Assembly: GCA_035236585.1 (NCBI GenBank)
Contig: CP141126.1
Span: 11,359,001-11,423,000 of the forward strand
Source: Warburgia ugandensis
Lineage: Eukaryota; Streptophyta; Magnoliopsida; Canellales; Canellaceae
Direction: 5' to 3'
DNA length: 64,000 bases
Shown here: in pieces, positions 35,601-50,479 of the stretch
Layout: the number at the start of each line of letters is the position of its first letter
Numbering within the stretch: position 1 is the stretch's first letter
Made by a program: the position numbers and the translations under genes
Notes under the pieces: generated by a model
Database searches by the model: none
Told to the model about the DNA's origin: nothing
The model's input: the letters and a program-made list of their open reading frames with translations, nothing else

Positions 35601-36375
35601 AGAAATTAGAATCTTTTTCTTTTACTAATCCTAACCTTTTAATGTCCAATGTTTCCAAAAAAAACTTCAAAGTACTTAAGTTTTTACATTGGAAGCAAAT
35701 TTTAAGAAATTAACATTAATTTACCTGATAGAAATTTAACATAATTTGCCAAATTCTCAAATATTATTTATAATTCTAATTAATTTTTTATGAGCTGAAA
35801 AATACTTTTCCACGACTATTAACTTCTTCTTTTTTTTGGATTTTGGCTTTGCTGATTTATTCTCTAATGGTGAGCCAATTGACGATAAGCCTTTGTACGG
35901 TTAATTGAAAAGAAAGTTTTTAGCCTCTATTTGTAACGGTAATTGAAATCTCATATACCGAGCATTGTTGCAGGTGTACAGGCTCTTCAAGAAACAACGG
36001 GCACTGGAAATCATGGATCCTACTCTGGCTTCTACACAGGCCTTAGATCAAGTTGGAATCTGCATACAGATAGGGCTCTTGTGCACTCAAGCGGAACCCA
36101 AGCAAAGGCCCACAATGCCGCAGGTGGTGGTGATGCTATCAAAGAAACCGGGAACACTCCCAGACCCTACAAGGCCTGGATGCCCCGGTTCAAGATATAG
36201 ACGAACCCATAGGCCCGGTGGCATAACATCGTCTGGCGAGTCATCCTCTCGGGTTGCGTTGGCATCAGGCTCCAGCTCTGCTTCAACATCCAATACTATC
36301 ACTGCCAGCACTTCTACCACCACATTTAGTCCGAGACCGCCATCTGATGGGAAACGTCCCTTACAAGGAGGCTAG
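29688..36375 (+). CDS. CRK43: Receptor-like cytoplasmic protein kinase, CRK43-like, six exons
   Basis: Exons 29688-29751, 29838-29977, 30105-30315, 33510-33744, 34524-34674 and 35974-36375 join in frame with GT-AG at every junction and give 400 residues. The protein has a short basic N-terminus ([10 protein letters not shown]), a glycine loop GEGGFG (59-64), catalytic Lys80 in AVKK, HRD 175-177 (an RD kinase), DFG 195-197 and APE 221-223. After the kinase domain comes a Ser/Thr-rich tail ([12 protein letters not shown] onward). There is no signal peptide, no ectodomain and no membrane segment, so it should act in the cytosol or at the inner membrane face. The closest match I know is Arabidopsis At1g70740 (CRK43), of similar length. 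Intron 3 is 3194 bp and carries LTR-like repeats; intron 4 carries a foldback. No lesion was seen. The substrate and pathway are unknown. Confidence 0.93.
31524..32931 (-). mobile_element. LTR-like direct repeat pair in kinase intron 3
   Basis: About 250 bp at 31635-31889 and 32682-32931 are diverged direct repeats. Shared text includes AATTTGCAAGTGTTAAAGTC against AATTTGCAGATAGTAAAGTC, TTTGATCTA, and CTCACATGGGCGTGGATCTC against CTCACATAAGTATAGATCCC. On the minus strand each begins TGTTRRGRTGGACC, typical of an LTR start. A purine-rich stretch (AAAGAGAGACA, minus strand) precedes the left copy as a polypurine tract would. The 790-bp interior has no coding domain. It could be a small non-autonomous LTR element (TRIM-like) or two independent solo LTRs. 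Confidence 0.5.
33991..34395. mobile_element. Foldback/MITE in kinase intron 4
   Basis: The left arm (33991-34105) has GAATGCTCGAGTCTTGGG, CCACTTTACCACAATGGACC and TCACCTTTGGTTGATGAGAC. The right arm (34280-34395) is its inverted counterpart, with GGGTCCCATTAACCAAAGGT, CTCACCATGGAAAAGTGGAG and GACTCGAGCATTC. The arms are diverged and about 175 bp apart. There is no coding capacity. Confidence 0.7.
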
Positions 36376-37094
36376 CTAGGTCTTTGTTGAGCTCTTAACT
36401 TTTGTTATTCTTTGGTGTACTATACCGATTTCGATTTTGTTTATTTGCTAGTTTATTTTGTAAAGTTGTAGTGGGATTGAATGAAGAAAAGGTCACATTG
36501 TTGGGGAATGAGTCGGATTCTTTGGGAATCAGGGATTGGAGTTGGGTTACAATCGGTGAAGACTTCAGGAGTTGAATGTGTATATAATATAATGTATTAT
36601 AGCACGCCGACTTCATTGCTCTTGACCTTCTGCATCGGTGGCAATGGTCAGATGCTTTGCCCTTTTAATGTAGTAAATATAGGATCAGTAGTGCGAGTCT
36701 ATACCAGCATTCCTCTATGAGAAGATAGTTTAAGAATTAAGACTACAGATATGCAACGTCACTTGCAAGTCCTACCTTTTACTATGCATTTCACTAATAA
36801 CGTGAGGAAAAAGATCCTCCCTCATTTCCCTCACAGTTACACCGTCCATTTTACGGCTCTACCTTTTCACATCTATCTCTCTATCTACTCTAAATCAATC
36901 TGTCTCTCTGTTTCTAAGTTAAATTCACTCATCTTATTTTCAACTAGATAGGCTTTACTTAAATCAGTGGTTATTTTATAAATAAATGTATTCTACTTGA
37001 ATATGTGGTTTAAATAAATGAACAAACGGTTTATGCATGCACTGTGCGGGGCGAATATACTAGTAAATCTGATTATTCCAACATGACAAGATGG
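36376..37094. other. Kinase 3' UTR and flank
   Basis: No further coding sequence follows the stop. AT-rich 3' flank with several AATATA-like stretches (around 36580-36600) that could serve as polyadenylation signals; none can be assigned. Confidence 0.4.
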
Positions 37095-37420
37095 TAAAAT
37101 TGCCGTACTGTGAAACCCACTCTTACATCACTGGCTACAAGTTTGGTTGATCAGATCCATTCATCTGATTTTCCACACTTTCGAGTCCTGTATCCCAAAG
37201 CATCACAGTTGATTGTATGTACCGTTCTTTAAATGATGTTTCTCACTGTCCATGTTCTGCGATCCGAAGTGCACCTTTTTAGACTCCAAACTCATCCAAT
37301 CCTCACCAATTTAGTGTTTAGGATTAGCAGTCAATAAGAATGGAAAATCAGATGAATGGTTCTGATTAACCAAATGGGGGAGCCACCACGCAAAAGTGGA
37401 GCCCTTATTCCTCATAGATT
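37095..37420. mobile_element. Foldback element (MITE-like)
   Basis: Left-arm text TGATCAGATCCATTCATCTG then ATTTTCCACACTTTCGAGTC is the inverted complement of right-arm AATGGAAAATCAGATGAATG then GTTCTGATTAACCAAATGGG. The arms are about 70-100 bp and the loop about 130 bp. Confidence 0.7.
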
Positions 37421-38630
37421 TATATCGTATAATCCGGCATGAAGCGGATTACTTGCAATCGGAGCCGTCGAGTTTAAAGCTAGTAGATTGTCATGTATAT
37501 GGTTTTCTCCATATTTTAAATCAGCTTCAACAAAGACATTTCCGCCTACACTGATCAAAGGAATTTTGATCCTTTGGTTTGTGTAATCCTTGGACGATGT
37601 TATTTTGGTAAAACATAAACTGGCCGGGGGGGGGGGGGGGGTCCTAAATAGAGGGAAGATTAAGAGGAGCAAGAAATATCAACCATTCAATTTGTCCATG
37701 AATTTGCAACCTGACATAAAGTTGATCCAGAAAGAATCAAACCCTCATTTCAAAGAGGATGAATTGCAGAGTTCTGCAAGAGTCAGGCTTTTCTCTATTT
37801 TTGTTCCTATTTCTTTGTCTGCGAACGATTTTTGTTGGCCATTAGAATAGCTTCTGATTTTTCGTGTTTCATAATTTCTGATTCAAGTAACAAGTTAAGG
37901 TCGCTTTAACTGGCCCAAAGCACAGTGCTGCTGTCCATGGATAAGTTTTTCCATTGTAGATTGATATATCTTCCTATTGAAAATGTGAATATAGAGGAAT
38001 TTTGGTTAATGCCGTGCTCATGTCTTAGAAACCTGCAAAAATGGACGCAAGATATGGATCGTTTTCAGAAGCAACTTCAAATCTCTCCCACCTCTCTATG
38101 CAAGTGTTTGATATGATGAATGCCTTATTTTCCTTTTGCATGTGGGTTGTGGGTTGTTAGAGCTTTAAGTAGTGTCTAATCTTTTGATGATCCAATCCGC
38201 CTATTCATTTGTGCTGCGGGCCTTGTGGTTGAGGCCCTACGGACCAATATTCGATTGAACATGACAAGCCTGGGGCTAGGCAGCTAATTTGTAGCCTTTG
38301 AAGTTTCAAATTACGAAATAGCAGGAATCGACATCCATCACCACAATCCTCCACACATCAGATGATTAGAACAGATCCATAGCAAGGCCTGGTTTTTTAA
38401 TCTATAAATAAGTGAACCTCTTTGCACTATTGCCTGCTTGTCTTTTCCTTGTAAATATACAGGCACTCGTTATCCAACTGGCACGTATCAAGCACTGTGG
38501 TGTCTATGAAAGTTGTTTGGATTATCTTATGGAGGAGGTTCACTTTGTTTCTGATAGTGATATATGCGCCTATTTATAAATACTATCTGTCCTTTTGTAA
38601 AAACGTAGTTCATTTTTTTTGGAGTTTTTC
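37421..38630. other. Non-coding spacer with a G16 run
   Basis: No gene recognised. A run of 16 guanines at 37626-37641 is the only unusual feature. Confidence 0.5.
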
Positions 38631-38818
38631 TCATGATCCAAGTCATTCATCAGATTTGCCCTTCAGCAAAGTAAAAAATATAGTCTCTATAGTGGGCCTC
38701 AATAGTTGAAATTTAGATGGTATTTAATCTCTATCTTATAAATCATTCAAATTTCAACTATTGGGAGCTTCCTTCTTGCGAAAAGGCAAATCTGATGAAC
38801 AGATTGGATCATGAAAAA
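38631..38818. mobile_element. Short foldback element, about 188 bp
   Basis: The ends CATGATCCAAGTCATTCATC AGATTTGCC and GGCAAATCTGATGAACAGAT TGGATCATG are near-perfect inverted repeats. A second inner pair is CAATAGTTGAAATTTAGATG against AAATTTCAACTATTG. There is no coding capacity. It resembles the CAGATGAATGG family at 37095. Confidence 0.8.
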
Positions 38819-39624
38819 GATAAGAAAATAGATCCACTTTTAATTTTTTGGTCTCCATTCGATACACCCAAATTATGGCTAGTGGCCCTTTTTTCATTTT
38901 TCAAAGATTCACACTGTTCAATTGATTAAGCCCAGCCTAAAGCCTTAGGGTGTTATGAATTTTCTATAATAAAAAAAACTCCAAATCCCTAGCGTTTGTA
39001 CCCTTTTTAGCTGTGAAAATTTCATACTTTTCTGTATTTTGGGATTTTTTTACTATGAACAGTCTATTTTTCAGCAAAAAGGGGCCCCAAAAGCTAGAGA
39101 TTTGAAAATCTAGGCTAGGCCGAATCAATTGAATGATCTCGATCTTTGAAAAAATGAGAAAAAAAAAAAGGCCTGCTAGCTACTTTTCTCCCCATTTAGG
39201 GCATGCTGCTAATTGGCTAATACTTTGGAGAGCATCATATGATTTACAACAGGAATGACGCATTATTTTTGGTAAACGATGCCCTTTTGAGACGTCAGAT
39301 GGGCTTGGATTTTGGCAGATACCTCATCTAAATCAAGTCTAACAGGTGGACGGTTAATGTCCGAAGGAAAGTGGGTCCATATGTACCTGTACTCTGCCAC
39401 ATCCGTCCGATGGTAAAATATCGTCACCTTACACCTCAAAGTTAAGAACGACATCGGATGCGGGGACGTGCACCAAACAAGTTTTAAATTCGTAACGAGT
39501 AGACAAGGAAACTCAAAGATGGCGTTGCTGCCACCAGTCCCGCTGACCCTCATTCGAAGAATCCGATTCCAGTTACATAGAACTGCTATCGTGAAACAAG
39601 TAATCAGTCTGACTGAAAGAAGCC
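38819..39624. other. No recognisable gene
   Basis: Spacer before the aldose-epimerase remnant. The minus-strand open frame at 39263-39664 has no family features. Confidence 0.4.
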
Positions 39625-42529
39625 ATGGCAGCAGAACAGAGAGTGCAACTCTTTGATCTGACAAACAGTAGTATGACCGTGAAGGTCAGCGATTTGGGCT
39701 TCCATCACTTCCTTGCTCGTGCCTGATTCAAAAGGTACACTTTTTCCATTTCCTTTGTTGATAATATATGCATATTGAGTTTCCTTTTGTTGGTAATTTG
39801 GAAATGCTGTTGATGGGGGGTTGTTTTTCTTCTTCGATCAGGAAATCTAGCCGATGTTGTTCTCGGATTCGATTCCTTCGAGCCATATCTCGGTAGTTCT
39901 CTGAACCCTTTTGCATTTCTTTGCATGGGTTTGAGCTATATCTAGGTTCTCTGTTTCGGCTATATGTCACTATTTTCTGTTGTCATTTTCTGTTCTATGT
40001 CTATGTTATAGGTTTTTGCGAAATCAGTAGATGTAGAATGCTTAGGTGCCAGAATTGGAAGTTGACTTTGTGGATCTTGTGTGCACTGTTACATAAACTT
40101 GGGAAGATTCTTCTGTCTAGCCTGTCTTTGTTTTTCCTTTTGGTTGGTGTGTATTATTTGAGATTCAACCCCGAAAATTACTGATTTTAATAGAAATGGG
40201 AGGCAAATTGGTCTTTCTGAACTAGGACCTGGTTTTCATTTTCTTTATGCTAATCTGCTGCTGCTAAGACAAGGAATGGGTGTTCTTTGTTGATATGTTA
40301 CACGCAAAGTTCAAATCCAGTTTGGTCATTTGTTGGAAATTTCATGCATAATTGTATCTGCTAATACTTATGTTCTATAAATATCATTTTTCCTGAGCTC
40401 TGGCCTGAGATACTTGTGTTTGTATATAGATTAAATAAGAGATAATCAAAGTCAAGCCGATAAGTTGTTCGAATTTCATTAGTTACTGGTAAACTACATT
40501 CATGCACATATATTCTTGTTTTCCAGCTTGAGTTTTCTCTGTCTTTCAAAAGTTCTGTCTATTCTTTCGTGTACGGTTTGGATAATGCCTCATGTTTATG
40601 CATAAATTAAATATGAGATGATTATTTTGGAATGAACGTTAAAATTTGAGCAAGGCTGAGTATTTCAGTAGTTCATGGGAAATTGCATGTGCTCATGTTT
40701 TTCAGTCTTTCTTTTTCTCTAATGTCTTGATTGAATTTCATCAGAAAGGTGCTGCTTCTTATTTTGGCTGCATTCTCGGGTGAGTATCAAACAGAATCAT
40801 AGATGGAAAGTTTACACTAAAAGGAGTTGAACATTCTTTACCCATCAACAAGCCTCGCAACAGTCTCCATGGTAAAGAGAGCAGTTTTATGTAATTTTGG
40901 AAGGATTCGCTGTCATGGATTTATGATTATGTTTAAAACCTGCTGTGTTGGACTTGATTGCTTTGATATAACTACCCTGGTGGATCTTACCTGTTGGCGT
41001 TATTGCATGTTTTCTAGCTTTTCTGTTTGATAATGAGACCCTGTAAGAACTTTTGATTAAGGGGGAACTGACATATTTTATCTGATCATGATTTCCTCAT
41101 CAAGAAAGAAATGCAATTAAAAGGCGTCTTTTTATGTACAAAAAATGTGCATCTCTTCATATCAAATGGCCAAAATTGTTCAGTTATTGCTTTAAAATCC
41201 AGCTTAATTGGTGATGCACTTTCATGCGAGCTACAACATTGAGTTTGTTGGTTGATCCAATTTTCTCTCTGGTAAGCAAAATTAAATATGAGCTCACTTG
41301 CGAGAGAAAATGTCTCTATGTAATTAAGAGAAAATTAAATGGATTTACCAGAAACAACCAACTTCTCTTATGAGTAGGAAATAGCAAAGTCTGACAACAA
41401 TGTCTTGGATAAAATGTACTCATTAGTTCAGCTGTTTAGAAAACGTTGGAAATGCTTTAATCTACTTTATATTAAGATTCTTGGGTTATTTTTTATTTTT
41501 GTGGCCTTGACAATGAAGGGAATTCTACCTACAACATTTAAATTGTTCAAGTCATATCTCCTAAGGAAAACATGAAGACAATCCATCAACAGTCAGAAAT
41601 TGCAAGGGTGATTACCTTTACATGATTTAGCAATGCATCATTCATTATCTTCTCTGTTATGCAACAAGTAGTGATTAACCTGAAAGAAATGGAGATAAAA
41701 CAAGCCATGGATCTTATTATGCTTAAGGATGGCTGCATGTTAGCGTTGAAAATATCTAAGTTTATCATTGTAGAATGTCTGCAACTGGTCATTACAAAAT
41801 AACTAAAGGTTGATTCCATTATTATTCATCCAATCTCCAGGTTGCTTTGAGTGCTACCTTCTTAAGTGGTGCTTTACATGGTCTTGTTGTTATGTGTTAG
41901 ACCCTAATTTCGAATTCTGTACAGGAAACTTTCTCATTTCTTCCCCTCAGGTGCGCATAAGCGTTTTGATAAATGGATTTGGGAGGTAACTGAACAGAAA
42001 GTTGGTGAGAGTCCTTCAATGACCTTATAGTCATGATGGTGAGGAAGGTAAGTTAACCCATTCTCTCTTTCTTGTAGACAGGGAAAATGTAACTGCATAT
42101 CCTGTACTGATTCCCAGTTGGATTCAACCAGGATATCCTGGAGATGTTACTGTGACTGCGACATACGCTCACTTCAAAAACATTATTGAGACTTGACATG
42201 GAAGCTGTGTCCGAGAAACCTACTGGAATTTAGCCAGTCATGACTCTGGAGATGTTTTTGAGCATTCCATCCAGATATGGGGATCTCATGTAACTCCTGT
42301 ATATCAAAACACTGTGCCGACAGGTGAAATAATGCCAGTTAAAGGTACTCCCTTTGATTTCACAACAGAGCACAAGATTGGTAGCAGGATCAGTGAGGAT
42401 GGCCTTGGGTATGACCACAAGTATGTGCTCGACTGTGGAGAAGAGAAATCAGGCTTGAAGCATGAATCCTTCAGGCACCAGAATCATGGACCTATGGACT
42501 ACTGCACCAGGGGTTCCCAAATGCTATAA
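39625..42529 (+). pseudogene. Aldose 1-epimerase (galactose mutarotase-like) pseudogene
   Basis: Aldose 1-epimerases interconvert the alpha and beta forms of aldoses such as galactose and glucose. Exon 1 (39625-39734) starts MAAEQRVQLFDLTNSSMTVK and keeps VPDSK only after a frameshift (TGA at 39724-39726 in the opening frame). Exon 2 (39842-39892) reads GNLADVVLGFDSFEPYL. The exon with the P-Y-F-G-x-x-x-G-R-x-x-N-R region is missing. Exon at 41951-42047 has HKRFDKWIWEVTEQKVGESP and a one-base loss at TTATAG. The last exon (42132-42529) has YPGDVTVTATY, a shift and deletion before YWNLASHDSGDV, then IQIWGSHVTPVYQ, GTPFDFTTEHKIGSRISE and GYDHKYVLDCGEE; it ends by frameshift near LKHESF. GT-AG sites persist, so this is a decayed intron-bearing copy and not a retrocopy. 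Catalytic residues in the lost segments are absent. Confidence 0.88.
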
Positions 42530-43522
42530 ATCAGCAAAACCTCCTGTCTATTGTGGTCGAACTAGGTAATAAGTACAAGCACACCATGTTCTATGAATTC
42601 TCATTTGGAGAGTGATGATTTTCATAGGAATATGTGATGGATGAATAAGCTCCTGTTTTTTCATTTGAGCTCTGTCATCCTTCGTTCAGATAAGACTTCT
42701 AGTATTAACAGAGGAATGTTCTATAGCACACAAGGATGTGACTTACATCTGCTACTTCTATAGCCAAGACTTCAACAAATTGTTGCCGAGTTTTCTTGGC
42801 TCTGTCATGTGGAGCTGATGGGTCATCCTTGATAAGATGTTTTCCAGGTCTTAGTGGTGAAGATTGTACAGTGGGATTCAGTTGGGAGGTTTGTGGACTA
42901 AGAAACTATCCATCATTGAACTTTAAACCATTACAATATGGGGCTGCTACATCAACTTCAAATTGACCGGGTTGATGATTCAATATGGGCTACATATGTG
43001 GTCGGTTGGAGCTGTTTGTTCACGAGGGTTGATGACTCACTACTCTATTATGATTTAGGTGGATGATTCTAACCCGTCGAATGCACTTTTTGCATGACAC
43101 CCATGAGTGCTGTCTCCTAGTTGGAAAATGATTCTCAGTTATGCTGTATTATGATGGAATGGTAACATTTCGCAAGCTGTTTCATGAAGCAGCTAGAGCA
43201 CACGTAGAGCTTACTTGTTTAGTGATCAAAATCATATATTGATCTAGGAGGCACAAGAAATTATCTGTTATCCAATGATTGTGATTCTTCGATTTGTTGA
43301 AGCTTTGAAAATGAATATAGATAGCTGGTCATTGATTATCTAGCCGATCCATCTAAAATCAAGACGGTTGCCGTGCAGCTTGCCGAAAAGCTTACTAGCC
43401 CCGTGGATTGGCAAAAAGTTGTGCCTCTTTCATTGACGTTAGGTTTAGGGTTTTAGGTCCGCGTCCTTCGTTGGATGGATAGATCTATAGGCTGTCTTGG
43501 CGATTTCTTTTGTAATTTTTTA
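42530..43522. other. No recognisable gene
   Basis: Non-coding spacer. Neither strand shows conserved protein text. Confidence 0.4.
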
Positions 43523-43696
43523 CTTGTATAAAAAAGAAAAGGACAGCCCAGTGCACAAAGTTGCCGTGTATGTGGGGTCAGGAAGGAGCGGACAATAAGG
43601 GTCTATATTATTCAGCCTTGAATTTTTACAAGAGATTGAACTAGACAACAACTCTATCATTGCCCCAAAGCTCCTCTTCTTGCTTGTACAAAAAAA
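43523..43696 (-). mobile_element. Au-type SINE, copy 8, with target duplication
   Basis: A minus-strand copy: AAAAGGACAGCCCAGTGCAC, TTTTTACAAGAGATTG and ATCATTGCCCCAAAGCTCC on the + strand, with an internal deletion. It is flanked by CTTGTATAAAAAA (43523-43535) and CTTGTACAAAAAA (43683-43695). Confidence 0.85.
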
Positions 43697-45554
43697 TGAA
43701 AAATAAAAAACAAGAGAAGAAAAAGGGTCTGAATAATTAATAACAGACCCAAGAAATTTCCTTTTCACTGTATTTACTAACATGAGAGGCTATGTAAACT
43801 GTTCTTTTGAACTTGGTAGGAAAAATGAAACCTGACATGGGAAAAGCCATTCTTCTTAAGCGTGCAAGAAGATAAAGTCGGTTCAGACTTGTGAAAGCGT
43901 AGGATCTTTGCTGAGAATAAATTGCTAATCCAGATTACCTATTGGACCATACATCTTCCATGATCAAACTGCTAATGTCGAGAGCACACCACACATCAAG
44001 CACATAACTCTTACGTACTGATTGATCCCATTCACAAAAGCAATGGTCTGCCAATATATTCACCTTGAAACGACCAAGGGTTACAAAAAGAACAAGTGGG
44101 CCCCACTATCTGCAAATACCAAAAGCATCTATCTCGTACATTGCTCCCATGGTTATGCTATACAAACAATGTTGGACAGTTATAAAATTTTCAGAGTATT
44201 TATCATCTCATAGTTCTGTGGTTAGATTTCACATACAAACAGAGATCTACAAGATATTTCCATTTTCAGCAGAAGTAGTGAAAAGGCAACAGGAAAGGGA
44301 ACACAGGTTTTGCACGTGGTCTTCTTCATCCTTCTTAGACCATCTTTATCTTTTCCGTACTTTGGCAAGCAATGCGGTAAGGCATGCTACTGCAGTGTGC
44401 TGCCTCTTTTATCAGCACCTGGCTTGTAATGGAAGCAGCTTTTGCTTTCACTAAATTATGGCACTTTCACCTTATAATATAAGAAATGAGCTCTCCTATG
44501 GTGCCTATCATTTGTAAATTTACTAGATGTTTTTTGTTTTCACAGAAGGGTAAAAGCTGCCAGTTCTTATTGAGTGCCAATTTCTGAAAAACTAATTAAA
44601 TACTAGCTGATACTCACATTAGAATTCATAAACTAATAAAAATTTAAAAACAATAAATGGTAATGTAGCAGACACACTGTAGCACTTCCTTTGGCAGATG
44701 ACAACTCTTTTATCTTGTTGGGCCCCTTAGTCATTGTTACAATAATGGACCCTTTATCTTGTTTGTCCCCTCCATAAAATTTCCTAGATTATGTTCTTCG
44801 TTTCATCTTTGACTAAAAAATGATCTGCCAACTAGAATCTGTTATACAAATCTTCATTTTTTTATTTGCTAATAGTTAGAGGAACATGCCATTTACTTGT
44901 TTATGTAAGTTTTTTCATTTTTTTTTGTCACTTCACAGATTTGTATATAGAGGCCAATTAAGATGAAACATTTAGTTAATCAAACTTCTGCATTCATTTT
45001 GATTTTTTTTTATTTTTTTTTCACATCACGAATTACCTATTATTCTTTCTCATTTTGCTCATAAATTTTGTGTTTCAATTTAAAATACTTTTAATTTTGT
45101 ATAGTCATAGTCGACTAAAAAGGAGTCCTAACCGCACCATGAAATGATTGGTTTCTCAATAAGTTTATTGTGAACTATTTTTTCTTCATTTAATTTTTTA
45201 GAAAACTAATTCTTTATATTTATGATTTATGCTGAAATAGTATTAGTTGTCAAAGTTTTGTTTAATAAAACATTAACTATACATTAATGCCCAAAAGAGT
45301 GAGAGAATTAAGAAGTCTTGCTAAGAAACCCTTAAGACCAACTCCCCCTGTTACAATTTCCTATTCTTTTTTGAAGTTATTGATCTAGCCCTAATTAAAT
45401 CTTTGTCGAGGATTTTCTAGTTGGTTTTCTTCCCTTCAACATCTCTACTTTTTTTTTTCATGAATCCATTTTGAAGAAAAGCCTGACATGCCTTATATGT
45501 AAAGATCTTGGATTTGAAATATATTTTGGTTATTTCTAAATTTTATATGCGCAC
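43697..45554. other. AT-rich spacer, no recognisable gene
   Basis: The plus-strand frame at 44065-44454 has no recognisable family and weak composition. Several T-rich runs occur near 44930-45030. Confidence 0.45.
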
Positions 45555-45595
45555 TCCTACTTGGGATAAGGCTTTGATGATGATGATGATGATGA
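45555..45595 (+). mobile_element. RTE LINE 3'-end scrap
   Basis: CCTACTTGGGATAAGGCTTT followed by GATGATGAT repeats matches the terminal bases of the RTE copies ending at 50200 and 12501. It is a very short 5'-truncated insertion. Confidence 0.7.
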
Positions 45596-45827
45596 TTTTT
45601 GCATAGGATACCTAAAAATTTCAAACCATCAAGATATGAAGAAAGCTTTTACGCTCATCTCTAACAAGACTATTAGTTAAATCCTCAAACAATTTCCATG
45701 CTTCTAGATGGACAAAGCAACAATATCGTGTGGTTTGCCATTTTTAGGCAACAATATCCCGCCCTGCCGATAAATAGTATTTGTGGTTTAAGAGAAAGTG
45801 AAAATTGTTTTATCAAATGGAAATTGG

Positions 45828-45945
<118 letters not shown>

Positions 45946-46456
45946 TTGTTGACTACAATTTTCTTTTAGACAAACAATTTAGTTATTGATTTCATGAGTG
46001 AGATCTCATTTGATGGTTGAAATAAAATTGGGCTTTGCCCCGAACAAGAGTGAAGATGGTATCTCCATGTTAAATTCGCATTTCAATGTCTATTTGGGCT
46101 AGCTAGCAATATGTAAACCATTCAGAAAAAGGAACTTTTGATCAAGAGTTGTATAAGCGATCCAATGGATTAGAGGCTGCGACGATCATAAACTAAAATT
46201 CATCTCTTGAAGCTTAGGCAACCTCCTTTCTTTAGCCCATTCCGAACAAAAACTTAGCAACTTAGAACTTGAGTGTATAGAAAATATTCCCCATTTGAAG
46301 GTTATTGGTGAAGAGAGGAAGATAATGTTTCAATTAGTGCTATAATTACCATTGTTATTTAAGGAAGAATACCATATTTAATCTTTGAGAGAAGCTAGCA
46401 TTACTTTCGAGCAATTGATTTATAAAATTTACCATTCATTATGAATTGTCTTTCAG

Positions 46457-46800
46457 CTGTCCTATTATTGAGATTGTTGATGAGTCTGATGATAACGACA
46501 AGATAGAGTTTCATAAGAGGTATGTATCATAAATTTTTATCTTGCAATAGCTGATAATGTTGAATAGTATATAAGTTATTATAATCTTAGCTAATACCCT
46601 ACTTCTTTCAGTTATTGCAATTTTAGAGCTCTAATATGCACTTTAAACTTTGTAGCAGGGAGGAAGGTGTGTTTATATCAAGAAGTGAAACATTTTTTAG
46701 AGGAATTTTTCCAAGTACATCTACTCCCACATGTACCTTGGAGATTGGTTAAGAGTTTGCTTGTGTGAAAACTTACAAAGATGCTTTAGCAAATGTGGCT
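46457..46800 (+). pseudogene. Possible exon pair of an unidentified gene
   Basis: After TTTCAG at 46452-46457 the + strand reads PIIEIVDESDDNDKIEFHKR up to AGAGGTATGT (a donor). After TTTGTAGCAG near 46660 it continues REEGVFISRSETFFRG and STSTPTCTLEIG, then reaches a TAA. Splice-like edges and acidic protein-like text suggest a gene fragment. I do not recognise the family, and the claim is weak. The stop and the RTE insertion just downstream (46921) would argue for a broken gene. Confidence 0.3.
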
Positions 46801-46920
46801 ATCAAGGTTCACTTTAATTTATGTATCTTAAAAATGAATCTCAAAGGAGATGTCTGTGGCATGTACATGCGTGAAAGCTACCTAAAGTTAGCACTTTCAA
46901 GATAAATAAGATAAATAATT

Positions 46921-50217
<3,297 letters not shown>

Positions 50218-50479
50218 ATGTTGGAGGTTTGACATTCACGAACATCATCATGTTAGATGTCAAGTAAAGTAATTCTCGTCTTAAGGTTGCCCCGGAATAT
50301 ACTACCAGGTCAATCAAAGTAATCTCCGCATCTAATTGCATCCTTTCTACCAATTGGACCTGAGAATTGTAAGAGAGTATTCCCTTGAGAATCGGGAATG
50401 GTGCCTCCAATACCAGCTATCCCTGAACTTTAAACGCTAAACTGTCGAAGTTGAGTTTCATCCAACCATTAGAAGGATT
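50218..50479. other. Flank of the RTE insertion, possibly L1 3' UTR
   Basis: No gene recognised. It may include the 3' untranslated part of the minus-strand L1 fragment to the right. Confidence 0.4.

Noticed and set aside
40320-40740. Possible tandem duplication within an epimerase intron
   Set aside because: Shared words (ATTAAATAWGAGATRAT, GTTTATGCAT-like) are short and AT-rich; too weak to call.
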